This document shows, in pieces, positions 49,179 through 57,332 of a stretch of DNA of 64,000 bases (the stretch's first letter is position 1; the number at the start of each line of letters is the position of its first letter). This stretch comes from ZC4RG42 sp003242425 (GTDB taxonomy: Bacteria > Pseudomonadota > Gammaproteobacteria > Burkholderiales > SG8-39). Location: positions 1 through 64,000 of the forward strand of contig CALCIE010000074.1 of NCBI GenBank assembly GCA_937907425.1. Reading direction: 5' to 3'. The position numbers were made by a program, and so were the translations under genes. The notes under the pieces are model-generated. The model was given only the letters and a program-made list of their open reading frames with translations, did not search any database and had not been told where the DNA came from.

Positions 49179-49603
49179 CCCGCATCGACTTCTATCACGA
49201 AGCGGAAGACCGGCTGGCGATCGCCTGCCGGCTGGTCGCCAAGGCCTTCCAGCAGCAACTGCGCGTCGTGATCTACGCGCCGCGTGCCGAAGTCGCCGAC
49301 GCGGTCGACCGCATGCTGTGGATCTCCCCCTCGATCGGTTTTCTCCCGCACGTGCGCGCCGACCACCGGTTGGCGCCGGAAACGCCCATCCTCATCGCCG
49401 GCGAGGACAGCGACCCGCTCACGCACGACGACGTGCTCATCAACCTGGACGACAAGTGGCCGCCGGCCTTCTCGCGCTTCCAGCGCCTGATCGAGATCGT
49501 CAGCCGCGACGAGACGGACAAGCAGCAGGCGCGCGCCCGCTTCCGCTTCTACAAGGACCGCGGCTATCCCATCCACACCCACAATCTGGCCGCCCGTGCC
49601 TGA
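49175..49603 (+). CDS. holC: DNA polymerase III chi subunit
   Basis: HolC links the clamp loader to single-strand binding protein. The 142-residue protein begins v-TRIDFYHEAEDRLAIACRLV and has AYRQQLRV-like text (AKAFQQQLRVVIYAPRAEVA), the DRMLWISPSIGFLPHV segment and the C-terminal RFRFYKDRGYPIHTHNL. The GTG start at 49175 shares bases with the pepA TGA (gtga). The pepA-holC-valS order is conserved. Confidence 0.93.
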   Translation: MTRIDFYHEAEDRLAIACRLVAKAFQQQLRVVIYAPRAEVADAVDRMLWISPSIGFLPHVRADHRLAPETPILIAGEDSDPLTHDDVLINLDDKWPPAFSRFQRLIEIVSRDETDKQQARARFRFYKDRGYPIHTHNLAARA

Positions 49604-49613
49604 AGGAGCGCGC

Positions 49614-50009
49614 ATGAACGACGATCCGGACGACGTACTGCGCAAAGCCGAGGCCCTGCTCGCCAAGCACCGCGGGCCGCAGGACGAGAAGCAGCCGGCA
49701 CCGCCCGTGGATTTCCCCACCCTCACCGAGATCGTCGAGGAAGGCGAGCCTCAGGCGGCCGCGGCGCCGCCCATGAGCGACGCCGAGCTGGCCGAATTCG
49801 AGCGTGAACTGCGCACCGAGATCCTCCAACTCGTGCGGGCGGAACTGGAAAGGCTGGTGGAAGCGCGCCTGCATCCCCGCATCGAAGCCACCGTCGCCAA
49901 GGTCATGACGCAGGCCCGCGTGGAGCTGGAAGTGGAAATGCGCCGCGCGGTGCGCGAAGCGGTGACGCAAGTGATCGACGAGGAAATCCGGCGGCTGCAG
50001 TCGGATTGA
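49614..50009 (+). CDS. Hypothetical helical protein between holC and valS
   Basis: The 131-residue acidic protein has no signal peptide or membrane segment. Residues ~1-60 are a low-complexity, proline/alanine-rich stretch with one short helix (DDVLRKAEALLAKHRG). Residues ~62-131 form a long amphipathic helix (SDAELAEFERELRTEILQLV, then RAELERLVEARLHPRI and MRRAVREAVTQVIDEEIRRL), likely a coiled coil. A good ribosome binding site (aaggag) precedes the ATG 10 bp past holC, so it belongs to the pepA-holC operon. I do not recognise a named family. Confidence 0.75.
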   Translation: MNDDPDDVLRKAEALLAKHRGPQDEKQPAPPVDFPTLTEIVEEGEPQAAAAPPMSDAELAEFERELRTEILQLVRAELERLVEARLHPRIEATVAKVMTQARVELEVEMRRAVREAVTQVIDEEIRRLQSD

Positions 50010-50036
50010 GGCAGCCGGCCCCTCCCGCGCGCACGC

Positions 50037-50042
50037 TATAAT
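50037..50042 (+). promoter_or_regulatory. Isolated TATAAT -10 box before valS
   Basis: A perfect TATAAT lies 74 bp before the valS ATG, but the base 17 bp upstream (ccggcc region) gives no -35 match. If it is used, the transcript would begin just before the hairpin at 50055. Confidence 0.4.
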
Positions 50043-50054
50043 TCGTCTTTCCCC

Positions 50055-50077
50055 GCGCGGCGCCTGCCGCGCTTTTT
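50055..50077 (+). terminator. Terminator-type hairpin with T5 in the valS leader
   Basis: gcgcggc-gcct-gccgcgc (50055-50072) forms a perfect 7-bp stem with a 4-nt loop followed by ttttt (50073-50077). It lies 46 bp past the stop of the upstream hypothetical gene and 39 bp before the valS ATG. It may end the pepA-holC operon or act in the valS 5' leader. Confidence 0.65.
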
Positions 50078-50115
50078 GATGCGCGCCCGCGCTGCAACCT
50101 GAGCCTGCCTGATTC

Positions 50116-52896
50116 ATGGAACTCGCCAAGAGCTTCGAGCCCCACGCCATCGAACAACGCTGGTACGCGTTCTGGGAGAAGAGCGGCTACTTCGCCGCCG
50201 GCTACGACCCGTCCAAGCCTTCCTACGCCATCCTGCTGCCGCCGCCCAATGTGACCGGCACGCTGCACATGGGCCACGCTTTCCAGCACACCCTGATGGA
50301 CGCCCTGACGCGCTTTCACCGCATGCTGGGCTGGAACACGCTGTGGCAGCCGGGCACCGATCACGCCGGCATCGCCACACAGATCGTGGTCGAACGACAG
50401 CTCGAAGCGGAAAAGCTCACCCGGCACGACCTCGGCCGCGAGAAATTCGTCGAACGCGTCTGGCAATGGAAGGAGCAGTCGGGCTCGACCATCACCCGCC
50501 AGATGCGACGGCTGGGCGCCTCCTGCGACTGGTCGCGCGAACGCTTCACCATGGACGAAGGCCTGTCCAAAATCGTCACCGAAGTGTTCGTGCGCCTCTA
50601 CCGCGAAGGCCTGATCTATCGCGGCAAGCGCTTGGTCAACTGGGACCCGAAACTCGGCACCGCCGTCTCCGACCTGGAAGTCGTCTCGGAAGAGGAACAG
50701 GGCAGCCTCTGGCACATCAAGTATCCGCGCGTGGACGGCAAGGGCTTCGTGGTGGTCGCGACCACGCGTCCCGAGACGCTGCTGGGCGACGTGGCCGTGG
50801 CGGTGCACCCCGAGGACGAACGCTACAAGGATCTGGTCGGCAAGGAAGTTGAGCTGCCGCTCACCGGACGGCGCATCCCCGTCATCGCCGACGAATACGT
50901 CGACCGCGAATTCGGCACGGGCTGCGTGAAGATCACGCCCGCGCACGACTTCAACGACTGGCAGGTCGGCCAGCGGCACAAGCTCGAGCCGATCAACATC
51001 TTCACGCCGCAAGCGACGATCAACTACAACGCACCGGAAGCCTATCGCGGTCTGGACCGTTACGAGGCACGCAAGCGTATCGTCGCCGACCTCGAGCGCC
51101 TGGGCCTGCTCGAGTCGGTCAACCCGCACAAGCTCATGGTGCCGCGCTGCGACCGCACCGGCGAGGTGATCGAGCCCCTGCTCACCGACCAGTGGTTCAT
51201 GAAAATGGACATGCTGGCGCGCCTGGGGCTCCAATGCGCGCACGCCGAGGAAGGCGATCCCGAAGTGCGCTTCATTCCGGAGAACTGGCTCACCACCTAC
51301 ACCCAGTGGCTCACCAACATTCAGGACTGGTGCATCTCGCGCCAGCTCTGGTGGGGCCATCGCATCCCGGCCTGGTACGACGAGGAAGGCAACGTCTATG
51401 TCGCGCACGACGAGGTCGAGGCGCGCGCCATGGCCGGCGGCAAGCCGCTGCGCCAGGACGAGGACGTGCTCGACACATGGTTCTCCTCCGCGCTGTGGCC
51501 CTTCTCCACCCTCGACTGGACGCCGGAGTATCCGCAGAAGAGCAATCCCGCGCTCGACCTCTATCTGCCGACCTCGGTCCTCGTCACCGGCTTCGACATC
51601 ATCTTCTTCTGGGTCGCGCGCATGGTGATGCTCACCAAACACATCACCGGCAAGGTGCCGTTCCGCGAGGTCTATGTGACCGGCCTGGTGCGCGACGCCG
51701 AGGGCCAGAAAATGTCGAAGTCGAAGGGCAATATCCTCGACCCGCTCGACATCATCGACGGCATCGACCTCGAATCGCTGGTCAAGAAGCGCACCTTCGG
51801 GCTGATGAACCCGAAGCAGGCCGAGCAGATCGAGAAGACCACGCGCCGCCAGTTCCCCAACGGCATCCCGTCCTACGGCACCGACGCGCTGCGCTTTACC
51901 TTCGCCAGCCTCGCCACCCACGGCCGCGACATCAAGTTCGATCTCTCGCGTTGCGAGGGCTACCGCAACTTCTGCAACAAGCTGTGGAACGCCACGCGCT
52001 TCGTGCTGATGAACACCGAAGGCAAGGACTGCGGCCAGGACGAATCGCTGCCGCTGGAGCCCTCCTTCGTCGATCGTTGGATCGTGAGCCGCCTGCAACG
52101 CGCCGAATCGCAGGTACACGACGCCTTCCGGGAATACCGCTTCGACATGGTGGCGCGTGCGATCTACGAATTCGTGTGGGACGAGTACTGCGACTGGTAC
52201 GTCGAGCTCGCCAAGGTGCAGCTCCAGAACGGCAACGAGGCCCAGCAGCGCGCCACGCGGCGCACGCTGGTGCGCGTGCTGGAGGCGGTGCTGCGGCTCG
52301 CACATCCCATCATCCCCTTCATCACCGAAGAGCTGTGGCAGAAGGTCGCGCCGCTCACCACCGCCGACGGCAAGCTGCCGGCGCCGAGCATCATGGTCGC
52401 GCCCTATCCGCGCCCGCGCAGCGAGCGCCTCGATGAGGATGCCGAACGCGAGGTCGCCGAGCTGAAGGCGCTCACCGACGCCTGCCGCAACCTGCGCGGC
52501 GAGATGAGCGTGTCGCCCGCGCAGCGCGTACCCTTGCTCGCCGAAGGCGACGCGACCAAGCTCGAGCGCTACTTCCCCTACATGAAGCTGCTCGCGCGCC
52601 TGTCCGACGCGCAGGTGGTCGACGCATTGCCCGCCGCGGATGCGCCGGTATCGGTGGTCGGCTCGACCCGTCTGATGCTGAAAATCGAAGTCGACGTCGC
52701 CGCCGAACGCGAGCGCCTTACCAAAGAGATTGCGCGTCTGGAAGCGGAAATCGCCAAGGCGCAAGCCAAGCTTGCCAATCCGAACTTCGTCGAACGCGCG
52801 CCGGCGCATGTCGTCGCGCAGGAGAAAGAGCGGCTGGCGAACTTCAGCGCCACGCTGGAGAAGCTCCGTCCGCAACTGGAAAAACTGAAAGCCTGA
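50116..52896 (+). CDS. valS: Valyl-tRNA synthetase
   Basis: ValS charges tRNA-Val. The 926-residue class Ia synthetase has the HIGH-type motif in PNVTGTLHMGHAFQHTLMDA, the CP1 editing domain (~residues 190-340, with TTRPETLLGDVAVAVHPEDE), the KMSKS loop (residues 532-536), the anticodon-binding domain and a C-terminal coiled coil (VAAERERLTKEIARLEAEIA) that contacts tRNA. Length matches the betaproteobacterial enzyme. A terminator-like hairpin lies in its leader and a perfect 13-bp hairpin follows its stop. Confidence 0.98.
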   Translation: MELAKSFEPHAIEQRWYAFWEKSGYFAAGYDPSKPSYAILLPPPNVTGTLHMGHAFQHTLMDALTRFHRMLGWNTLWQPGTDHAGIATQIVVERQLEAEKLTRHDLGREKFVERVWQWKEQSGSTITRQMRRLGASCDWSRERFTMDEGLSKIVTEVFVRLYREGLIYRGKRLVNWDPKLGTAVSDLEVVSEEEQGSLWHIKYPRVDGKGFVVVATTRPETLLGDVAVAVHPEDERYKDLVGKEVELPLTGRRIPVIADEYVDREFGTGCVKITPAHDFNDWQVGQRHKLEPINIFTPQATINYNAPEAYRGLDRYEARKRIVADLERLGLLESVNPHKLMVPRCDRTGEVIEPLLTDQWFMKMDMLARLGLQCAHAEEGDPEVRFIPENWLTTYTQWLTNIQDWCISRQLWWGHRIPAWYDEEGNVYVAHDEVEARAMAGGKPLRQDEDVLDTWFSSALWPFSTLDWTPEYPQKSNPALDLYLPTSVLVTGFDIIFFWVARMVMLTKHITGKVPFREVYVTGLVRDAEGQKMSKSKGNILDPLDIIDGIDLESLVKKRTFGLMNPKQAEQIEKTTRRQFPNGIPSYGTDALRFTFASLATHGRDIKFDLSRCEGYRNFCNKLWNATRFVLMNTEGKDCGQDESLPLEPSFVDRWIVSRLQRAESQVHDAFREYRFDMVARAIYEFVWDEYCDWYVELAKVQLQNGNEAQQRATRRTLVRVLEAVLRLAHPIIPFITEELWQKVAPLTTADGKLPAPSIMVAPYPRPRSERLDEDAEREVAELKALTDACRNLRGEMSVSPAQRVPLLAEGDATKLERYFPYMKLLARLSDAQVVDALPAADAPVSVVGSTRLMLKIEVDVAAERERLTKEIARLEAEIAKAQAKLANPNFVERAPAHVVAQEKERLANFSATLEKLRPQLEKLKA

Positions 52897-52901
52897 GTCC
52901 G

Positions 52902-52931
52902 GCGGTCGGTGCATCAGCATGCACCGACCGC
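52902..52931. terminator. Perfect 13-bp hairpin after valS (no T-run)
   Basis: gcggtcggtgcat (52902-52914) and atgcaccgaccgc (52919-52931) pair exactly around cagc. It begins 5 bp past the valS stop and ends 34 bp before the MFS start. There is no T-tract. Confidence 0.6.
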
Positions 52932-52965
52932 AGCGCGGCACGCCGCGCACACAACGGAGGCAGCC

Positions 52966-54225
52966 ATGGTCCACGCGCTGCGCGCGCTGAGATCGCCCAA
53001 CTACCGGCTGTTCTTCGCCGGGCAGTTCGTCTCGCTGCTCGGCACCTGGCTGCAAACCGTCGCCGTCGTCTGGCTGGTCTATCGCCTCTCCGGCTCGCCC
53101 CTGCTGCTCGGCCTCACCACGGGGCTGCAACAGCTCCCGCTGCTGCTCCTGTCGCCCGTGGCGGGCGTGTGGTCCGACCGCCACGACCGCCGCAAAGTCC
53201 TGATCGTCACCCAACTGCTGGGCGCGGTGCAGGCGGGGCTGCTCGCCCTGCTGACTTTCCTCGGCAGCATCGAAGTCGCGCACGTGATGGTGCTTGCGCT
53301 CGCGCTCGGCCTCATCAACGCCTTCGAAACGCCCACGCGCCAGGCCTTCGTGCTTGACATGGTGGGCGACAAACGCGACCTGCCGAACGCCATTGCGCTC
53401 AACTCCATGCTGTTCAACAGCGCGCGCTTCGTCGGCCCGGCGCTTGCCGGGGTGATCCTCGCCGCATTGGGCGAAGCCTGGTGCTTCGCGCTCAATGCGC
53501 TGTCCTTCACGGCCACGCTTTATGCCTATACGCGGATGCGCGTTGCCTCCGCACCGCGCGCGGCGCGTACCGCGCATTGGCTGAGCGACCTGCGCGAAGG
53601 CGTGCGCTACGCCTTCGGCTTCGTCGGCATCCGGCGCCTGTTGCTGCTGCTCGCGGTGCTCTCGATCGGCTCGGCTCCCTGGCAGCCTCTGATGCCGGTT
53701 TTCGCGAGCGACGTATACGGTGGCGACTCGCGCACCCTTGGCTGGCTGATCGGCGCAGTCGGCGTGGGCGCGCTGTGCGGCACCGTCTATTTGATCCTGC
53801 GGCGCGGCCTGCGCGGGCTGGGCCGCGTCATCCCTTTCACCGCCGCTGCGAGCGGGCTGGGCATGACGGTGTTCGCATGGTCGCAGAGCCTTGCGCTCGC
53901 GCTGCCCATGCTCGCGCTGTTCGGTTTCGGCCTCATCGCCACCGTGGCGAGCTGCAACACTCTGATCCAGACCATCGCCGAGGCGCACATGCGCGGACGC
54001 GTCATCGCACTCTATGTCGTCGCCTTCCTCGGCATGTCGCCGGTCGGTCACTTCCTGAGCGGCGCGCTGGCCGAGCGCATCGGCGTGCAGTGGACGCTGT
54101 TCCTGTGCGGGGCCAGCATGATGATCGCGGCCGCCTGCTTCGGCTATACCCTGCCTTCCTGGCGCGAAGCGGTGCGCCAGGCCCGCGCGACGCAGGAGGC
54201 TGAGACTCGAGTACCGCACGCTTGA
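52966..54225 (+). CDS. MFS transporter, EntS/MFS_3-type exporter
   Basis: The 419-residue protein has about 12 membrane helices. It starts MVHALRALRSPNYRLFFAGQ and has the MFS motif A-like loop GVWSDRHDRRKVLIVTQLLG and NAFETPTRQAFVLDMVGDKR, a pattern of the MFS_3 (enterobactin exporter-like) group. The substrate is unknown and no siderophore gene is near. The start at 52966 was chosen for its ribosome binding site (ggaggc); the frame is open further upstream without family similarity. Confidence 0.85.
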   Translation: MVHALRALRSPNYRLFFAGQFVSLLGTWLQTVAVVWLVYRLSGSPLLLGLTTGLQQLPLLLLSPVAGVWSDRHDRRKVLIVTQLLGAVQAGLLALLTFLGSIEVAHVMVLALALGLINAFETPTRQAFVLDMVGDKRDLPNAIALNSMLFNSARFVGPALAGVILAALGEAWCFALNALSFTATLYAYTRMRVASAPRAARTAHWLSDLREGVRYAFGFVGIRRLLLLLAVLSIGSAPWQPLMPVFASDVYGGDSRTLGWLIGAVGVGALCGTVYLILRRGLRGLGRVIPFTAAASGLGMTVFAWSQSLALALPMLALFGFGLIATVASCNTLIQTIAEAHMRGRVIALYVVAFLGMSPVGHFLSGALAERIGVQWTLFLCGASMMIAAACFGYTLPSWREAVRQARATQEAETRVPHA

Positions 54226-54327
54226 GCCGTCACACCAGCGCACGAAGGCTATGGCGCACACGGGTGACGAAAGAGAAGCCGGTCGCGCGCAATTTCAGGC
54301 GCCGGTCCGCACTTCGCCTTCGGGCGC

Positions 54328-54480
54328 TCAGGCAGCGAAGGTTGCGGTCACCCAGGTGAACAACAGCGCCGCGACGACAAAGCCGAAGCCGGTCAGCGAA
54401 CCGGTCACGATGACGATACCGAGCGTTTCCATGAAGTCCGCAAGCCGGCCGCCCGGGCGCCATGGACGACTTCCCCTCAT
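54328..54480 (-). CDS. Putative 50-residue single-span membrane protein
   Basis: This short ORF on the minus strand reads MRGSRPWRPGGRLADFMETL, then GIVIVTGSLTGFGFVVAALL and FTWVTATFAA. The last ~30 residues form one strongly hydrophobic helix after a basic N-terminus, so it would sit in the membrane with its N-terminus inside. Support comes from a strong Shine-Dalgarno (aaggagg) eight bases before the ATG and from the sharp amphipathic/hydrophobic division. It lies between the MFS gene and the response-regulator gene, is divergent from the latter, and I recognise no family. Confidence 0.55.
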   Translation of the reverse strand: MRGSRPWRPGGRLADFMETLGIVIVTGSLTGFGFVVAALLFTWVTATFAA

Positions 54481-54656
54481 GCTCGTGCCCTCCTTTGCGC
54501 AAGTGGCGTCATTTCAGCGGAGGGAACAGGCGGTCCGGCGCGTGAAGCGGGGAGCGTTCATGTCAGAACATGGCGGGAAAATGGCTTCTGCGCACGCCGC
54601 GCTTTCGGGCCGCCGCGCTCGGGTATAGTCTTGCGCATCTCACCGGGAGCGAAGCA

Positions 54657-55349
54657 ATGAGCCGCCGTATTGCCATCGTCGAGGATGACCCCGCGATCCG
54701 CGAAAACGTCGCCGACGCCCTGCGCCGCCAGGGCTACGAAGTGCAAACCTACCCCGACCGGCCGCAGGCGCTCGCGGCGTTCAAGACGCGCCTGCCGGAC
54801 CTGGCGATCGTCGACATCGGCCTGGGCGCCGAGGTCGATGGCGGGTTCACGCTGGTGCGCGAGCTGCGCGCGCTCTCCGAAACCCTGCCGATCATTTTCC
54901 TCACCGCGCGCGACAGCGATTTCGATCTGGTCGCAGGCCTGCGGCTGGGTGCGGACGACTATCTCACCAAGGACGTCAGCATGCCGCATCTGCTGGCGCG
55001 CATCGCAGCGCTGTTCCGGCGCGTGGACGTGCTCTCCACGCCCGGCCACGCCGAGGACATCGTCGTGCGCGGCCATCTGGAGCTCGACCTGAAGCGCATG
55101 ACCGCCCGCTGGCGCGACAAGCCGGTGGAGCTCACGCTCACCGAGTTCTGGATGGTGAACGCCCTGGTGAAGTATCCCGGCCACGTCAAAAGCCGCGACC
55201 AGCTCATGTCGGAAGCGAACCTGGTGGTGGACGACAGCACGGTGACTTCGCACATCAAACGCATCCGCAAGAAGTTCCTGGCCGTCGATCCCGACTTCGA
55301 CGCCATCGACACCGTGTACGGCATGGGCTATCGGTGGATGGCATCCTGA
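54657..55349 (+). CDS. Response regulator, OmpR-like, resembling sortase-system PdsR
   Basis: The 230-residue protein starts MSRRIAIVEDDPAIRENVAD and has a receiver with the phosphoacceptor Asp in LAIVDIGLGAEVDGGFTLVR, where GLGAEVDGG replaces the common RLPxxDG, and the switch Thr/Lys in TARDSD and DDYLTKD. The C-terminal winged helix (~residues 140-230) has VDDSTVTSHIKRIRKKF and DTVYGMGYRW. From memory it resembles the regulator of the proteobacterial dedicated sortase system. The ATG at 54657 has gggagcg upstream. The kinase gene follows. Confidence 0.82.
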   Translation: MSRRIAIVEDDPAIRENVADALRRQGYEVQTYPDRPQALAAFKTRLPDLAIVDIGLGAEVDGGFTLVRELRALSETLPIIFLTARDSDFDLVAGLRLGADDYLTKDVSMPHLLARIAALFRRVDVLSTPGHAEDIVVRGHLELDLKRMTARWRDKPVELTLTEFWMVNALVKYPGHVKSRDQLMSEANLVVDDSTVTSHIKRIRKKFLAVDPDFDAIDTVYGMGYRWMAS

Positions 55350-55354
55350 CCGGC

Positions 55355-56974
55355 ATGCGCTGGCCGCGATTCAAGTTCAGCATCCGGGCCAAGCTGCTGC
55401 TCGTCTCGCTGGTGCTGCTGGCCATTCCGCTGCTCGGCTACAGCTTCGTGCGCGAAATGGAGAACGTCCTGCGCGCCGGGCAGGAGCAGGTGCTGCTCGC
55501 GACGGCGCGCGCGGTGGCGACCACCCTCCACGACCGCCCCGCCCTGCTCGAGCGCCGCGCCGGCGAGACCAGCGCCAGCCCGTCCGAACCGAGCGAAATC
55601 GAGCAGATCGTCAAGAGCCTGCAACGCTCGAACTCGCGCATCTGGGTGATCGATCGCCAGCACCGCCTGCTCGCCCTGGAGGGCGGACTGCGCCGCGACG
55701 AAAACGAGGAAGCGCCACCGCAAGGATGGTGGGCGCGCGTCCTGCACACGCTGCTGCGCCCGCTCTATACCCTGCTGCTGGAACGGCCGCGCGAAGACTT
55801 CGACGACACGTTGCCGGAAGAAGTGCTGTCCGGCGGCAAGGAGGTCTATTCGGCCCTCGCCGGCGTGCCGACTTCGCGCTGGCGGCAGACCGCGGACCGG
55901 CGCGCCGTGATCCTCGCCGCGGCGCACCCCATCTGGGTCGGCGACGAAGTGGTCGGCGCGGTGGTGGTCGAGGAAACCACGAACGCCGTGCTGAGCCTGC
56001 GCAACCGAGCCTTCGAACAGCTGATCGCCACCACGCTCGCCGCCTTCCTGCTCGGCGCGGGCACGCTGTTCGTCTTCGCCAACCATCTCTCGCGCCGCCT
56101 GCAGCGGCTGCGCGACGAGACCGAGCGCGCCATCGACGCGCAGGGCAGGGTCATGCATGGTTTTCAGGCGGCTCGCGACCGTGACGAGATCGGCGATCTG
56201 TCGCGCAGTTTCGCGGCGATGCTCGAACGCCTGGCCGATTACACTGCCTATCTGGAACGCATGGCGGACCGGCTTTCGCACGAACTGCGCACGCCCGTCG
56301 CGGTGGTGAGCTCGTCGCTGGAGAATCTCAAGAGCGAGACGGTGCCGGAAGGCGCGCGCGTATACATCACCCGCGCCGAGGAAGGCGTCAGGCGTTTGAA
56401 CATCATCCTCACCCGCATCACCGAGGCGACCCGGCTGGAGCAGATGCTGCGCCACGCCGAACGCGAGCGTTTCGATCTGGGCCGGGTCGTGAGCGGCTGC
56501 GTGGCCGGCTACGCCGGCGCCTTCCCCGCCTTCCGGTTCGAACTGCGCCTGCCCGAGCGGCGGATCGAAATCGAGGGCTCGCCCGACCTCATCGCCCAAG
56601 CGCTCGACAAGCTGGTCGAGAACGCCATGGACTTCAGCGAACCCGACCGCCCCATCGACGTGTCGCTGACGGTCGAGGGCAACGAAGCGCGGCTGGCGGT
56701 GAGCAACGAAGGCCCCGAGCTGCCGGAAGCCATGCAGGGCCGCCTGTTCGAATCGATGGTTTCGATGCGCGGCGAGGCACGCGGATCGCATCGCAACACC
56801 CCGCATCTGGGGCTGGGACTGTTCATCGTGCGGCTGATCGCCGAGTTCCATCACGGCCGCGCCCTTGCCCGCAACCGGCCGGACGGCAAGGGCGTCGTGG
56901 TGCAAATGGTCCTGCCGCTCGCCGCCCCCGAACCGCGGCCGGCGCGGTCCGAGAGCGAATTGCGCAACGCCTGA
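55355..56974 (+). CDS. Sensor histidine kinase, partner of the preceding regulator
   Basis: The 539-residue kinase has an N-terminal membrane helix (AKLLLVSLVLLAIPLLGYSF), a long periplasmic part, a second helix (LIATTLAAFLLGAGTLFVFA) followed by a HAMP-like linker, a HisKA with the phosphorylated His in LSHELRTPVAVVSSSLENLK and a HATPase domain (LDKLVENAMDFSE, GLGLFIVRLI). The sensor part with RIWVIDRQHRLLALEGGLRR resembles PdsS, the histidine kinase of the dedicated sortase system (from memory). I list the ATG at 55355; a GTG at 55334 overlaps the regulator by 16 bp and is also possible. Confidence 0.82.
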   Translation: MRWPRFKFSIRAKLLLVSLVLLAIPLLGYSFVREMENVLRAGQEQVLLATARAVATTLHDRPALLERRAGETSASPSEPSEIEQIVKSLQRSNSRIWVIDRQHRLLALEGGLRRDENEEAPPQGWWARVLHTLLRPLYTLLLERPREDFDDTLPEEVLSGGKEVYSALAGVPTSRWRQTADRRAVILAAAHPIWVGDEVVGAVVVEETTNAVLSLRNRAFEQLIATTLAAFLLGAGTLFVFANHLSRRLQRLRDETERAIDAQGRVMHGFQAARDRDEIGDLSRSFAAMLERLADYTAYLERMADRLSHELRTPVAVVSSSLENLKSETVPEGARVYITRAEEGVRRLNIILTRITEATRLEQMLRHAERERFDLGRVVSGCVAGYAGAFPAFRFELRLPERRIEIEGSPDLIAQALDKLVENAMDFSEPDRPIDVSLTVEGNEARLAVSNEGPELPEAMQGRLFESMVSMRGEARGSHRNTPHLGLGLFIVRLIAEFHHGRALARNRPDGKGVVVQMVLPLAAPEPRPARSESELRNA

Positions 56975-56984
56975 AACGGCCGCG

Positions 56985-57212
56985 CTACTTCTTCTGCATG
57001 TAAAAGGTGAACTCGTTGTTCTGCTCGAAATGCTCGAGCAGGGTGTTGCCGGTCTGCTTGGCGAAGGCCTGGAAGTCCTTCACCGCACCCGGGTCGGTGG
57101 TCACCACGCGCAACACCTGCCCCGAGTCCATCTCCGCGAGAGCCTTCTTGGTTCTCAAGATCGGCAGGGGACAGTTGAGCCCGCGTGCATCGAGATCCTT
57201 GTCGAAGTGCAT
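56985..57212 (-). CDS. TusA/SirA-family sulfur carrier protein
   Basis: The 75-residue protein has the family motif DARGLNCPLPILRTKKALAE with Cys14 in the CPxP sequence, followed by a small alpha/beta fold. TusA-like proteins carry persulfide sulfur for tRNA thiolation or for sulfur oxidation. Because a sox operon lies 3.3 kb away, a role in sulfur metabolism is plausible, but nothing in the sequence proves it. A ribosome binding site (aaggagc) precedes the ATG. It converges on the histidine kinase gene. Confidence 0.88.
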   Translation of the reverse strand: MHFDKDLDARGLNCPLPILRTKKALAEMDSGQVLRVVTTDPGAVKDFQAFAKQTGNTLLEHFEQNNEFTFYMQKK

Positions 57213-57332
57213 GTACCGCTCCTTGATTCGTGGTGGAGCGTTTATAGCCCGATCACCGGCCGCCTTCAAGAAAAGGCTGCCGGGTGCATCGCCGCGATCG
57301 CGCACGCAGGATGCACGCGGTATGCTTGCGGC

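Noticed and set aside
49903..54261. A 1452-codon open frame on the minus strand
   Set aside because: It lies antisense to valS, the MFS gene and the end of the hypothetical gene. Its composition is the Arg/His/Gln/Ala-rich pattern typical of the complement of GC-rich coding DNA, with no recognisable domain.
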